Below are positions 18,925 through 29,018 of a stretch of DNA of 64,000 bases, in pieces. Origin of the DNA: Flammeovirgaceae bacterium 311 (GTDB lineage Bacteria; Bacteroidota; Bacteroidia; Cytophagales; Cyclobacteriaceae); contig CP004371.1 of assembly GCA_000597885.1 (NCBI GenBank), positions 2,682,501 to 2,746,500 on the forward strand. The letters are read 5' to 3'. Made by a program: the position numbers and the translations under genes. The first letter of the stretch is position 1; each line of letters starts with the position of its first letter. The notes below the pieces were generated by a model, which was given only the letters and a program-made list of their open reading frames with translations, did not search any database and was not told the origin of the DNA.

Positions 18925-21900
18925 ATGAAAAGTGTTTTTGCACTCACCCCTGCCAGCACAGCCAGGGATATTTTCAGCCTGATCATCAGAGGCCGTGCTA
19001 TTCAACGCTTTGCCTTAACCATTCTTTTGTGCCTGCTCCCATTTTTAGCTGTTGCACAAACAAGAAACCTTGTACCCATTGTGGAATGCGTGAAATACAC
19101 CGGTAATGGCAAATTCCAGGCAACCTTTGGGTATGACAACCCTAATAAAAAGGAAATAAGCGTTGGAGAAAGCAACAGCTATCTTGTATATGAAGGAATA
19201 AAGCCTAACGGAAAGCCTGTATCTAACTTTAAAACTGGTAGACAATCCAATGTTTATAGTATTGAGTTTGATGGCAAAAAAGTAACCTGGGCGATAAAAC
19301 TTCCTAATGGAAACACTGTTTTTGTAGATGCCAGTATTAATGCTTCTCTTTGCCAGCCCACTACAAACTTCTCCTATGGCAGGTATCCTATGCCACCGGC
19401 GGGTAAAGACAATATCAGTAAAACAGGTGCTTATTTACCGGCTCTTTTTCAAGTAGGCAGCAGTGGCAGTTCAGACGAGATCTTTCAGCTTGAAACCCAA
19501 TATGTACTTGTTGAAATGGTGGCCAATGCCGGCATGGCCTCACAACTTTTATCAGATGCCCTTGCACTGGGTTTAAAACCAGACTACACCATCAGCCCCT
19601 ATAACCCGCTGTTGATCACTGGTGGATTCAGGGTAGATAGACTAGATGCCCTTAACGCACTCCCCAGTCTTAAATTTGCCCAACCTGTTTACACTGCAAA
19701 GAGCAATGTAGGACTCACCACCACCCAGGGCGATGCTGCACAACGCTCAGACGTTGCCCGTTTAGGCTTCGATATTGATGGTACTGGCGTAAAAATTGGG
19801 GTTATTTCAGATAGCTATAACACTAAAGGTGGTGCCTCTGCCGATATGAGCAATGGCGATCTGCCAGGCACTGTACAAGTACTTAGCGATTACCCAAGAG
19901 CATTATCTGATGAAGGAAGAGCTATGCTGCAAATAGTACATGATGTAGCACCAGGAGCCTCTTTAGCCTTTGCTTCTGGCTTTTTTGGCGCTACTCCTTT
20001 TGCAAAGGCAATAGATGATCTGGCAGCGGCTGGCTGCAACATAATTGTAGATGATATCAGCTACATCAACGAACCCTTTTTCCAGGACGGGGTGGTTGCT
20101 CAGGCAGTAGACCGTGTAAGTGGGGCGGGGGTAAGCTATTTCTCTGCTGCCGGTAACTACGGCCAGAAATCATATGCTGCTCAATTCAGCGCCAGCCCGG
20201 CTCCGACCGGAATCAGTGGACATGCACACAATTTTGGAGGCGGTGATATACTACAACAGATTGCCCTCACCGAAGGTGTATATACCGTTGTGCTGCAATG
20301 GAATGACCTGTTTGCCTCCCTTGGGCAGGCTGGCAGCGCCACCGACCTGGACATTTATCTGACAGACAACAGTGGCCGAATCATCTATGGCTTCAATAGA
20401 AATAACCTGGGAAATGATCCTGTAGAGGCAGTGACTTTTCTGGTACCCAGTGGTGGTGCCATCACTAACCTGATGATCATCAACGCCACCAACAACAGCC
20501 CTGTAGCCATCAAATACTTAGTATTTCGGGGTGACATAGCTATTACAGAATATAATACCAATTCATCTACCATAGTAGGGCAGGCCAACGCAAAGGGTGC
20601 TAACGCTGTAGGTGCTGTTCTATTCCGTAATACTCCTGTCAATGGCGTGAATCCTGCAACTAAAGCATCCTTCTCGTCTACTGGCAGCACCCCTATTTTA
20701 CGCAACACTTCTGGCAGTCCTTTAAATGGCGCTCCACTTCGGGAAAAGCCTAACTTTTGTGCCCCCAACGGCGGAAATACGACTGTAACCTTAGGGGTTC
20801 CGCCTCCCGATTTCAGTGATGGAGATAGCTACCCCAACTTCTTTGGTACTTCTGCTGCTGCACCCCATGCCGCAGGAGTAGCAGCTTTGCTACTGGAAGC
20901 CCATCGAAAATATAAAGGCACTAGTCTTGCACCCACTGATGTACGCAACATCTTGCAAAACACAGCCCTGGACATGGGAACATTATCCCCTGGTAAATTT
21001 GATTTTGAAACTGGCTATGGCTTTATCCAGGCAGATATCTCCCTTGGTACTTTTGCCAGCCCAAAAGCTATCTTAAACAGTATTACAGCCTCTGCTACAC
21101 CTGTAATTGGCGGTGGACCCTACACGGTGGTAGTGAATGGAGAGTTTTTAACAAATAGATCAGTCGTATACTTCAATGGAGCACCCCTAACCACCAGCCT
21201 GATCAGCTCTACACAAGTTTCGGCTACGCTGCCGCTTCTATCGGGAAACTTCCCGGTGCAGGTATACAATCCGCCACTGGTGGCAGGGGGTTCTGATGGC
21301 GGCTTTTCCAATTCGCTCTACTTCTTCAACAATCCTGTTATTACCATTAAAGCCGATAATAAAACAAAGCTGTTTGGCGAACCACTACCTGCCTTTACAG
21401 CTACCATTACTGGCTTACCTGCTGGGGTAACAGCCGAATCCCTGGGACTCACCAACCTGGAATTTTCTACTACAGCAACAGCTGGAAGTAATGTAGGCTT
21501 TTATACCATTGGTGTGGCCAAAACAGGCCCTATAAACCCTGATTATATCTTTGACTTTAAAAACGGAGCTCTCACAGTAGATAAAGTACCTCTGGTAGTA
21601 AAGGCAAATAACCTGCAAACGACCTACGGCAATAAGATAGAAGGCATCACCTATACCTATAAACTGCCGAACTCATCAGCAGAAGCTAAATCCGCCATTA
21701 TTGAGCAGATAGCAGCAACGCATGCAGCAGCCATTGCCAATGCCATTGCAATTGTAGATGCCAGTGCTCTGGTAGATGCAGCAGCCATTGCCAACAGAAG
21801 CTTCCTGGTGAGCGCAGCCGCTATTGCAAATGCGGCAGCCATTGCTAATGGAAATACTGCCATTTATGTTAATGCACAGATCCTGAATACTTATAACCCC

Positions 21901-23097
21901 GATCCATCAGCACCCTTCATCAGCGCTTCCGCAATTGCCAATGGAATCGCTATTGTAGATGCGGCAGCGATCGCCAATGGTATTGCTATAGTTGATGGAG
22001 CCGCGATCGCCAATGCTTCTGCCATTGCCAATAGTGAAAATAATACTTTAATTGGTACGGGCAGCAATGAAAGAACCCTGGTTATTTTTTCCGGTGAAAC
22101 AAACATAACAGCCTTGAACAGTATTCCGCTCCTCACCGGACTCACATCGGGAAGTATAATTGTCCCTGCTGCTTTCGTACCCCCTGCTACCGGTAACAAC
22201 TATCTGGTATCATATGAAAATGGACAGCTATTGGTGTTACCAAGAGCTTTGACGGTTAAGGCAGATGATAAAGTTATATGCCAGGAAGATCCTGCACCTG
22301 TCTTTACGGCTACCCTCAGTGGTTTTGCAAATGGAGAATCGATTGCTAATCTGAGCGGCAGCCTTAGCTATACTACTTCACCCACTACTACTTCGGGCTT
22401 ATCAAACATCATTCCGGGAGGGCTTAGCTCAGCTAATTACAACATCAGTTATATCAATGGTTCACTATTCGTGAATCCGGGCGGGCCGGGGGTGGGTCCT
22501 TATTTGGAATGTGTAGAACGGGTATCCAAAACTTCCTTCAGGGCCTATTTCTCGTACCAAAACAACAATTCCTCAACCATCAGGGTAGCAGTTGGGGAAA
22601 AGAACTGGATTGCAGCCCGCGGAAGTTATCAGCTTGAAAGCCCTATTCCTACTACCTTCCTGCCAGGGCGGCATTATGCATTCTCCCTGCTATTTGATGG
22701 GCAGGAGCTAAACTGGAATCTAAGGATATGCAGCCCGGAGATTTTCTCTTCTGCCATAGCCTCTGCTTCCAGTGCAAGTACTTCCCGTTGCAAGGTGGGC
22801 AGCATCACCAGCAGAATTGACGAAAGTGATCAAGGCGATGCACAACTGGCTACAGCCGGTATCACTACTTATCCAAATCCTGTGCGGGATAAGCTGACGA
22901 TAGACCTCCAGGCATACAAAGATATGCAGGTACAAATTCTGCTCTATGACCTGTTGGGCAAGGAGCAACTCTCGACACGCTTGCATGGTACGGGTGATAA
23001 AGTAATACTGGATATAGGCAGGCTCAAGGCAGGAATATACTTATTGAAAGTAAATTCGGATAGGGTTCAAGAGCAAGTAAAGATTATCAAGCAATAA
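18925..23097 (+). CDS. Subtilase-like T9SS protein with altered catalytic triad and an inserted AIAN/AIVD repeat block
   Basis: 1390 aa. The signal peptide ends near residue 45 (PFLAVAQ). Residues ~46-140 form a beta domain that recurs near the C-terminus (~1192-1270). A peptidase_S8/S53-like domain spans ~270-705: Asp in IGVISDS (~297), GTSAAAPHAAG with the nucleophile Ser (~643), and the oxyanion Asn in SAAGNYG. The usual His block (HGTHVA) is missing; its place is taken by DEGRAMLQIVHDVAPGA. Next come an IPT-like domain (~715-800), MBG-type beta domains split by a ~110-residue AIAN/AIVD block (~930-1040), the second copy of the N-terminal domain, and a type IX sorting domain (~1314-1390). 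It is probably a secreted, surface-exposed protease or pseudoprotease. Confidence 0.85.
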   Translation: MKSVFALTPASTARDIFSLIIRGRAIQRFALTILLCLLPFLAVAQTRNLVPIVECVKYTGNGKFQATFGYDNPNKKEISVGESNSYLVYEGIKPNGKPVSNFKTGRQSNVYSIEFDGKKVTWAIKLPNGNTVFVDASINASLCQPTTNFSYGRYPMPPAGKDNISKTGAYLPALFQVGSSGSSDEIFQLETQYVLVEMVANAGMASQLLSDALALGLKPDYTISPYNPLLITGGFRVDRLDALNALPSLKFAQPVYTAKSNVGLTTTQGDAAQRSDVARLGFDIDGTGVKIGVISDSYNTKGGASADMSNGDLPGTVQVLSDYPRALSDEGRAMLQIVHDVAPGASLAFASGFFGATPFAKAIDDLAAAGCNIIVDDISYINEPFFQDGVVAQAVDRVSGAGVSYFSAAGNYGQKSYAAQFSASPAPTGISGHAHNFGGGDILQQIALTEGVYTVVLQWNDLFASLGQAGSATDLDIYLTDNSGRIIYGFNRNNLGNDPVEAVTFLVPSGGAITNLMIINATNNSPVAIKYLVFRGDIAITEYNTNSSTIVGQANAKGANAVGAVLFRNTPVNGVNPATKASFSSTGSTPILRNTSGSPLNGAPLREKPNFCAPNGGNTTVTLGVPPPDFSDGDSYPNFFGTSAAAPHAAGVAALLLEAHRKYKGTSLAPTDVRNILQNTALDMGTLSPGKFDFETGYGFIQADISLGTFASPKAILNSITASATPVIGGGPYTVVVNGEFLTNRSVVYFNGAPLTTSLISSTQVSATLPLLSGNFPVQVYNPPLVAGGSDGGFSNSLYFFNNPVITIKADNKTKLFGEPLPAFTATITGLPAGVTAESLGLTNLEFSTTATAGSNVGFYTIGVAKTGPINPDYIFDFKNGALTVDKVPLVVKANNLQTTYGNKIEGITYTYKLPNSSAEAKSAIIEQIAATHAAAIANAIAIVDASALVDAAAIANRSFLVSAAAIANAAAIANGNTAIYVNAQILNTYNPDPSAPFISASAIANGIAIVDAAAIANGIAIVDGAAIANASAIANSENNTLIGTGSNERTLVIFSGETNITALNSIPLLTGLTSGSIIVPAAFVPPATGNNYLVSYENGQLLVLPRALTVKADDKVICQEDPAPVFTATLSGFANGESIANLSGSLSYTTSPTTTSGLSNIIPGGLSSANYNISYINGSLFVNPGGPGVGPYLECVERVSKTSFRAYFSYQNNNSSTIRVAVGEKNWIAARGSYQLESPIPTTFLPGRHYAFSLLFDGQELNWNLRICSPEIFSSAIASASSASTSRCKVGSITSRIDESDQGDAQLATAGITTYPNPVRDKLTIDLQAYKDMQVQILLYDLLGKEQLSTRLHGTGDKVILDIGRLKAGIYLLKVNSDRVQEQVKIIKQ

Positions 23098-23139
23098 CAA
23101 AGCTATAGCAGCCCAATTTAAACATAACCACCTTACCAA

Positions 23140-23174
23140 CAGGCTATTACAGGACATAATTCTGTAGTAGCCTG
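23140..23174 (+). terminator. Hairpin after the subtilase-like gene
   Basis: CAGGCTATTACAG and CTGTAGTAGCCTG pair with one mismatch around a 9-base loop, 43 bp after the stop codon and before the next gene. A short T-run follows after TGTGG. Confidence 0.55.
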
Positions 23175-23235
23175 TGGTTGTTTCCGGTGAGTTCATCAAT
23201 ATGAGCAATACAGGTGGTTATCAAACATATTCCTT

Positions 23236-25458
23236 ATGAAAAAGATCTTACTCTTCTTTTTTTTGGTTTTGTATCTGACAGCAGCTTCGGCTCAGATAAG
23301 CAGGCTCGATAGCCTGGAGCAGGCGCAAATGGTTGCCAAGGATACCACCAAGGCCAATCTTCTACTCGAAATAAGTAAAGCCTACATTGGCACTGATCAA
23401 AAAAGGGCAATTCAGTATGCTGAGCAAGCGATGCTAATTGCACAGGCATACGACTTTCAAAAAGGAACAGCTTATGCCCTTAAAAATATTGGTCTTGCTT
23501 ACTATGTAGCAGGCAGCTATCCTGAAGCCTTGGAGTATTGGCAAAAGTCTTTACAAGCCTTTGTTGAGATAAATGATAAAACCGGAGAGGCCAACTTACT
23601 AAGTAACATAGGTGCTGTCTATTTTAACCAGGGATGGGATGCAAAGGCAGTAGAATACTACCTAAAGTCCTTGAAAGTCTCGGAAGAGACTGGGGATAAA
23701 CTGCGGATGGCAACAGTCCTGTCAAACATTGGTGCTGTATATAACAATAATGCCACTACTCATAATAAAGCACTGGAATACTATCTGAAAGCTTTACCAC
23801 TGAGTGAAGAAATTGGCTACAAAGCAGGTGTGGGCACCATTTCGGCTAATATTGGAGAAATTTATTTGGCCAAAGGCAAAGACGTGGAGGCCCTTACCTA
23901 TCTCAATAAAGCAATTGCCCTGCTGGAGGAGACTAATACCAAAGAAAGGGTTGCTTTTAGCCTGAACAACATCGGCAAAGTATATGCCAGAAGGGGCGAA
24001 TTTGACAAAGCCATGGGATATCATCAAAAAGCCCTGGCCACTGCTGAGGCCATACCGGCAAAGCTTGAAATGACCCAGTCTCTGATAGGTATTGGTCAGC
24101 TTTACAATAAAATGGGAAATGCCGCACAGGCGCTAACCACCTTTAAACGTGCCGAAGAGATTGCCCATGAATTAGGGGCACACTACCAGCTAAAAGATGC
24201 ATATGATGGTTTGGCCCATACCTACAGTCAATTAGGCGAGTATAAAATGGGCTTCGACTACCAGGCTCAGCTCCTGGCTGTAAAAGACACTCTTTATAAT
24301 ACAGAAACAAACCAAAAGATTGTAAATCTGCAGGCTAATTACGAAAGTGATAAACAGCAAGCCCAGATAGACCTGCTCACCAAAGATAAAGCCCTGCAGG
24401 AATCTGCCTTGCAGCAACAGAAGTTGGAGAAGTACGCACTGCTCCTGGGCCTGCTGCTTATCCTCATACTTGCCTTTGTACTCTTTCGTAACTACCAGAA
24501 CAAAGCGCATGCGAACCGCCTGCTCACACTTAAAAATGGGGAGATAAACGAGCAGAAAGAAGAACTTGCGGCCCAGCGGGACTATCTGGAAGTCACTTAT
24601 CACAATCTGGTGAACACCCAGGGCCAGCTGGTGCAGGCAGAAAAAATGGCCTCTCTGGGGCAACTCACAGCAGGGGTAGCACACGAAATTAACAATCCTA
24701 TCAACTTTGTATCGGCCGGTATTGATTCTCTTCGAGCCAATTTTACAGATATCATAGATGTTGCGCAGCAATATTTTGCCCTTAAGCCTGCCGATGATGC
24801 CCAAGAGCGGATCAGGCAGTTGCAGCGGCGCAAAGCTGAAGCAGAGGTAGAAGAGCTGATAGAAGAATCGGAGCAGCTCTTTAAGACTATTAAAAACGGA
24901 GCGGTACGTACCACTGAAATAGTAAAAAGCCTTCGGAACTTTACCCGTCTGGACGAGAGCAACCTGAAAAAAGCCGACGTACACGAAGGTATAGATTCAA
25001 CCCTGGTTATTCTCAACAGCCAGCTTAAAGACCGAAACATTCAGATAATTAAGCAGTACGGCGAGCTTGCTCCCTTCAATTGTTATCCAGGCCAGCTAAA
25101 CCAGGTGTTTATGAACATCATAAGCAATGCTATTCAGGCTATGCCAGCAAAAGGCACCATCCATATTCAAACCAGCACCCAGGCAGGATGGGCTGTGATC
25201 AGCATTAAAGATACGGGTGTAGGCATGAGTGAGGAAGTAAAGAAACGCATATTTGAGCCTTTCTACACCACCAAAGATGTGGGTGAAGGGACCGGCCTGG
25301 GTTTATCAATTACCTACGGCATTATAGAAAAGCATCAGGGCAAAATTAAGGTAGAAAGCACACCAGGCGAAGGTACTGCCTTTATCCTGTACCTGCCCCT
25401 GAACCTTTCAGAGTCCGAAAACCAGGCTCCAGTAGAAAAAAAATTAGTCCGGGTCTAG
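23236..25458 (+). CDS. TPR-repeat membrane histidine kinase
   Basis: 740 aa. A signal peptide (to about residue 20) is followed by roughly eight TPR repeats (~30-370), such as NIGAVYFNQGWDAKAVEYYL, which would lie in the periplasm. A single membrane segment (~400-420, ALLLGLLLILILAFVLF), a coiled coil, HisKA (phospho-His in GVAHEINNP, about 483) and HATPase_c (NIISNAIQA, DTGVGM, GTGLGLSIT) follow. All kinase motifs are intact. No receiver is fused; the next gene, 49 bp downstream in the same direction, starts with a receiver domain, so the pair very probably forms one phosphorelay. Confidence 0.92.
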   Translation: MKKILLFFFLVLYLTAASAQISRLDSLEQAQMVAKDTTKANLLLEISKAYIGTDQKRAIQYAEQAMLIAQAYDFQKGTAYALKNIGLAYYVAGSYPEALEYWQKSLQAFVEINDKTGEANLLSNIGAVYFNQGWDAKAVEYYLKSLKVSEETGDKLRMATVLSNIGAVYNNNATTHNKALEYYLKALPLSEEIGYKAGVGTISANIGEIYLAKGKDVEALTYLNKAIALLEETNTKERVAFSLNNIGKVYARRGEFDKAMGYHQKALATAEAIPAKLEMTQSLIGIGQLYNKMGNAAQALTTFKRAEEIAHELGAHYQLKDAYDGLAHTYSQLGEYKMGFDYQAQLLAVKDTLYNTETNQKIVNLQANYESDKQQAQIDLLTKDKALQESALQQQKLEKYALLLGLLLILILAFVLFRNYQNKAHANRLLTLKNGEINEQKEELAAQRDYLEVTYHNLVNTQGQLVQAEKMASLGQLTAGVAHEINNPINFVSAGIDSLRANFTDIIDVAQQYFALKPADDAQERIRQLQRRKAEAEVEELIEESEQLFKTIKNGAVRTTEIVKSLRNFTRLDESNLKKADVHEGIDSTLVILNSQLKDRNIQIIKQYGELAPFNCYPGQLNQVFMNIISNAIQAMPAKGTIHIQTSTQAGWAVISIKDTGVGMSEEVKKRIFEPFYTTKDVGEGTGLGLSITYGIIEKHQGKIKVESTPGEGTAFILYLPLNLSESENQAPVEKKLVRV

Positions 25459-25507
25459 CAAGTCTTCTTGCTGCGGTGAGGATTGAGAAAGTTATAACGT
25501 ACATACC

Positions 25508-26668
25508 ATGGAAAATTTAATCATAGATCGTCCTGAAGTTTCTAGCGATGAAGTTCTGGAGAAGCCAAACATTCTCTACATCGATGATGAACAAGATAAT
25601 TTACTCGTGTTCAAAGCAGCTTTTCGGCGTCACTACAAGGTGTTTACTGCACTTTCCGGGGATGAGGGCATGGAAATTATTCGGGCGAATGACATTTGCC
25701 TGGTCATCACTGATCAGCGCATGCCCGGCATGACGGGTGTGCAATTTCTAAAAAATCTTCCAGATGAGCTGGAAACAATCCGGATGATCCTTACCGGCTA
25801 CAGCGATATGGAAGCCATTATCGAAGCCATCAATACGGGCAAGGTATACCGTTACATCACCAAGCCCTGGGACAAAGAAGAACTTAAGATTACCATCGAC
25901 AATGCCCTTGAGGCTTTTCGCTTACGCAGAACGAATAAAAAGCTCCTCTTTGAACTGAAGGAAGCCAATGAGGACCTGGAGCAAAAAGTAGAGGACCGCA
26001 CCCGAGAGGTGAATATGCAAAAAGTAGAAATTGAAAAGCTACTATTAAACATTCTACCCTCTGAAACTGCCCGGGAGCTAAAAGAAAAAGGATTTGCCAC
26101 ACCTCATTTTTATGAGTCTGCTACTGTTCTGTTTACTGATTTTGTTGGTTTCACCTCGATTGCAGAAAGCTTAAGCCCTCAGGAGCTCGTTAATGAGCTG
26201 AACAGTTGCTTTATAGCCTTCGACGCTATCGTTGAAAAGTACCGACTGGAAAAGATCAAGACCATTGGCGATGCTTACATGTGTGCCGGAGGCTTACCAG
26301 CAAAAACAGAGACACATGCCACAGACGTGGTGCAGGCAGGTTTAGAGATCCTGCAGTATGTGCAACAGCTCAACATCAGCCAGCTTGCCCGAGGCCTTGA
26401 GCCCTGGAAAATCAGGGTTGGTATCCATACCGGACCTGTAGTAGCAGGGGTTGTAGGCAGGAAAAAGTTTGTCTATGATATCTGGGGTGATGCCGTGAAT
26501 ATTGCCAGCCGCCTGGAATCCTGTGGGGAAGCTGGCAGGCTCAACATTTCAACATCCACCTATGCTCTGGTGCAGCACCATTTTAGCTGTTTTCACCGAG
26601 GTAAAATACAGGCCAAAAACAAAGGAGAAATAGACATGTATTTTGTGGAAGGAAAGCTGGTGGTGTAA
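25508..26668 (+). CDS. Response regulator with class III adenylate cyclase output
   Basis: 386 aa, soluble. A REC domain (~20-135) has its acceptor Asp at 69 (VITDQRMPG) and Lys in ITKPW. A coiled coil (~138-180) is followed by a class III nucleotidyl cyclase domain (~200-375). Metal-binding Asp211 (FTDFVGFT) and Asp255, transition-state Asn331 and Arg335 (WGDAVNIASR), and base-selecting Lys251 (EKIKTIGD) and Asp324 (FVYDIWG) are all present; the Lys/Asp pair predicts ATP as substrate and cAMP as product. It is translated 49 bp after the TPR kinase, its likely phosphodonor. Convergent to it is a phospholipase gene with a cyclic-nucleotide-binding domain. Confidence 0.92.
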   Translation: MENLIIDRPEVSSDEVLEKPNILYIDDEQDNLLVFKAAFRRHYKVFTALSGDEGMEIIRANDICLVITDQRMPGMTGVQFLKNLPDELETIRMILTGYSDMEAIIEAINTGKVYRYITKPWDKEELKITIDNALEAFRLRRTNKKLLFELKEANEDLEQKVEDRTREVNMQKVEIEKLLLNILPSETARELKEKGFATPHFYESATVLFTDFVGFTSIAESLSPQELVNELNSCFIAFDAIVEKYRLEKIKTIGDAYMCAGGLPAKTETHATDVVQAGLEILQYVQQLNISQLARGLEPWKIRVGIHTGPVVAGVVGRKKFVYDIWGDAVNIASRLESCGEAGRLNISTSTYALVQHHFSCFHRGKIQAKNKGEIDMYFVEGKLVV

Positions 26669-26871
26669 AACTGACAACCGGCACACGCCAGGCTGCCGGA
26701 GTTCACTAGACACAGCAAATCTCAGCGATCAGCGCTTAGACCTTTTCAATGCTGTACAAGTTTATCGAAAGCATGAAAAATAGCTATGTAGTTTTTTGTT
26801 AATAGCCTTTTTTCCTGATCACCTTACAAGGCTTATTGCCGGTACCAGCCCTACTACAGAAGCAATAGAAA

Positions 26872-28755
26872 CTACATAACCTCTTGCGCTGCTGTCTCCC
26901 GCGCCATCAATTGCTGTGTACCCACCTCTAACAGGTGCTGCTTAGCATACTGATAGCCTACTTCTACGATCTTTTCAAACTTATCCAATGCCAGGAAGCC
27001 AAAATTAGCCACCGGTGGGCTTAAGAACAGCGCCAGGTCAGGAACCTGGTTACGCTGGTGCTCAGTACTGGATAAAATCGTAGATTTTATCATGATAGAA
27101 GCAATGCTGGGAGCTTTATACCGCTTAAACCTAAGGAACGGCATAAACTTAGAGAGAAAAATAGGCCAGCCACCAGGCAGCTGGGTATAGTTGAGAGTAT
27201 ACTCTTTATCAGCCAGCAAATCAACCCCAATTAGCTTACCCCCGAAGCGGGTCTTCATAATGTCGACCGGGAAATTATTGAACACACTTCCATCGACCAA
27301 TAAGTGATTTCCCTCTACCACGGGGGGCAAGACACCCGGTATGGCTATTGAAGCAGTAACCGATTTCCAGATAAACCCTTTATCGTGAATCACCATTTTA
27401 GAGGTGGTGTAATTGCCTGAAACGCAAAAGAAATTCAGCCAGAGATTCTCAATGTGGCGATCGCCAAAATACTTCTTGATAACGTGCTGGAGTTTTTGGC
27501 CTTTTAAGAGGGAAATAAGCGGCAAAGTATAGTCGTTAAGTGGTTTGTCTTTAACAAAGGCACTTCTGCCTATTTGCAGCATTTCATCAGCATTCCACTC
27601 ATGAGCAATGGCAGCAGCAATGATTGATCCCATGCTCGTGCCGCATACCATATCTATGGGCACACCAGACTCTTGCAACGCTCTAAAAATGCCCAGGTGT
27701 GCAAAGCCCTTGGCCCCACCTCCACTTAAGACCAAACCAACGCCTTTATCCAGAATCATGCGTGCCAGCCGCTGCATATGCCCCTCATCATTATAACGGA
27801 TGTTGTAGTGGCGTGTTACCTCTCGCTGGACCAGTAGCTCATGTGTCTTATACGGTACCTTTGTATGCTCCGGATACAGAACCACTAGCTCCCTTCTTTG
27901 TGGATATTGTGTTTTCTGGGTAATGAGTACCTCCCGTTCCAGCGAAGATAATTGGTTTTCTTGATGCACATTTGCAACAATGATTATTTTGTCTGCCTGT
28001 CGCAGGCACTGCTGTGTCCAGGGAGAAAATTTGGCTTCTGCCTGGTATATAACGCAATCCTGGCTCATCTCCTGCTCGGTGAGCCAGTTGTGAAGTGCAA
28101 AAGTAGATGCCTGGGATTGACTCTCGCCAGGATCCAGGGAGGCAGGAAGTAAGGTGCGATTGAGATGTTTAACTGTGCCGTTTCCGCTCAGGGCCTCCAG
28201 CAGTTGAGGAACAAACGTATCCATAGGAACATCGGCACTGGCAGGCACCAGAGCAATATTAAAAGCCTTGGCAGGCGATTTGGTATGATTAAGTGTAAGG
28301 CTGAGTCGATTTATAGTTAATCTGGCAATACCCAGAGCCATTTCAGGGTATTCGCTAAGCATTTGTTTGAAGTCCTCCTGGGACAGTCGGGCGAGCAGGC
28401 AATCGCGAATCGCATAGACAGTAGCTGTCCGAACCTCACCGGTAATAAGTGCCATCTCACCCACGCACTCACCTTGAGAAATCTCTCCTATTTCACGCTC
28501 TTGGTCTGTATGCATGTTTACTGCCGCCTTCATCCGCCCACTCACCAGGATGTAAAGACTGTTACCATCTTCTCCCTGGTGGAACAGCACATTACCTCCA
28601 CTCGTCTCTATCCATTGCAGCTTAGTCATCAGTTTGTCATGAGCAGCTTCACTTAGAGTCTCAAACAAATGCTGAAGCGTATTTCTGAGTTTAACATTAC
28701 GCAATTCCTGAGAAAAGCTGTCTGAAAATGACTGATATACAGGGGGCATTGCCAT
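26872..28755 (-). CDS. Cyclic-nucleotide-binding patatin-like phospholipase (copy A)
   Basis: 627 aa, NTE-like. A CAP_ED cyclic-nucleotide domain occupies ~25-155, with a phosphate-binding-cassette-like VGEMALITGEVRTA including Glu100 and Arg109. A middle linker with Rossmann-like features (~165-300) follows. The patatin domain (~338-510) has GGGAKG oxyanion loop, nucleophile Ser374 in GTSMG and Asp488 in VDGS. Such proteins hydrolyse phospholipid or lysophospholipid acyl chains, here presumably under cNMP control. It is convergent with the adenylate cyclase gene and divergent from its 627-aa paralogue. Residues ~300-420 are almost identical to the paralogue, also at DNA level, unlike the rest. 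Confidence 0.9.
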   Translation of the reverse strand: MAMPPVYQSFSDSFSQELRNVKLRNTLQHLFETLSEAAHDKLMTKLQWIETSGGNVLFHQGEDGNSLYILVSGRMKAAVNMHTDQEREIGEISQGECVGEMALITGEVRTATVYAIRDCLLARLSQEDFKQMLSEYPEMALGIARLTINRLSLTLNHTKSPAKAFNIALVPASADVPMDTFVPQLLEALSGNGTVKHLNRTLLPASLDPGESQSQASTFALHNWLTEQEMSQDCVIYQAEAKFSPWTQQCLRQADKIIIVANVHQENQLSSLEREVLITQKTQYPQRRELVVLYPEHTKVPYKTHELLVQREVTRHYNIRYNDEGHMQRLARMILDKGVGLVLSGGGAKGFAHLGIFRALQESGVPIDMVCGTSMGSIIAAAIAHEWNADEMLQIGRSAFVKDKPLNDYTLPLISLLKGQKLQHVIKKYFGDRHIENLWLNFFCVSGNYTTSKMVIHDKGFIWKSVTASIAIPGVLPPVVEGNHLLVDGSVFNNFPVDIMKTRFGGKLIGVDLLADKEYTLNYTQLPGGWPIFLSKFMPFLRFKRYKAPSIASIMIKSTILSSTEHQRNQVPDLALFLSPPVANFGFLALDKFEKIVEVGYQYAKQHLLEVGTQQLMARETAAQEVM

Positions 28756-29018
28756 GGTAGTTTGATTAGGTAAGATTGTAACTTAGTTTACTAAACATAC
28801 AAATAATATTAGAATAATACAATATTAGTTTTGATTAATAAATGGGAAATTTCCTGACTGTTTTCCAGCCTTTAATGGTCGCCAATTGAGTCCTGAAAAC
28901 AACTTTTGCAGCTAATTTTAAATGCGCAAAAGGATTTAACAATAACTATCTCAAAGCATCGATATATCGGATATTATCTGTACTTTTAAACAAAGTAAGT
29001 TGTACCAAAACAAAGAGT

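Noticed and set aside
21700-22050. CRISPR-like array from the regular DNA repeats
   Set aside because: The repeat is in coding frame, units are 15-45 bp with no conserved spacers, and no cas genes are present.
21657-22199. Minus-strand Ala/Ile-rich frames opposite the AIAN block
   Set aside because: Shadows caused by the low-complexity repeat; no start context or separate support.
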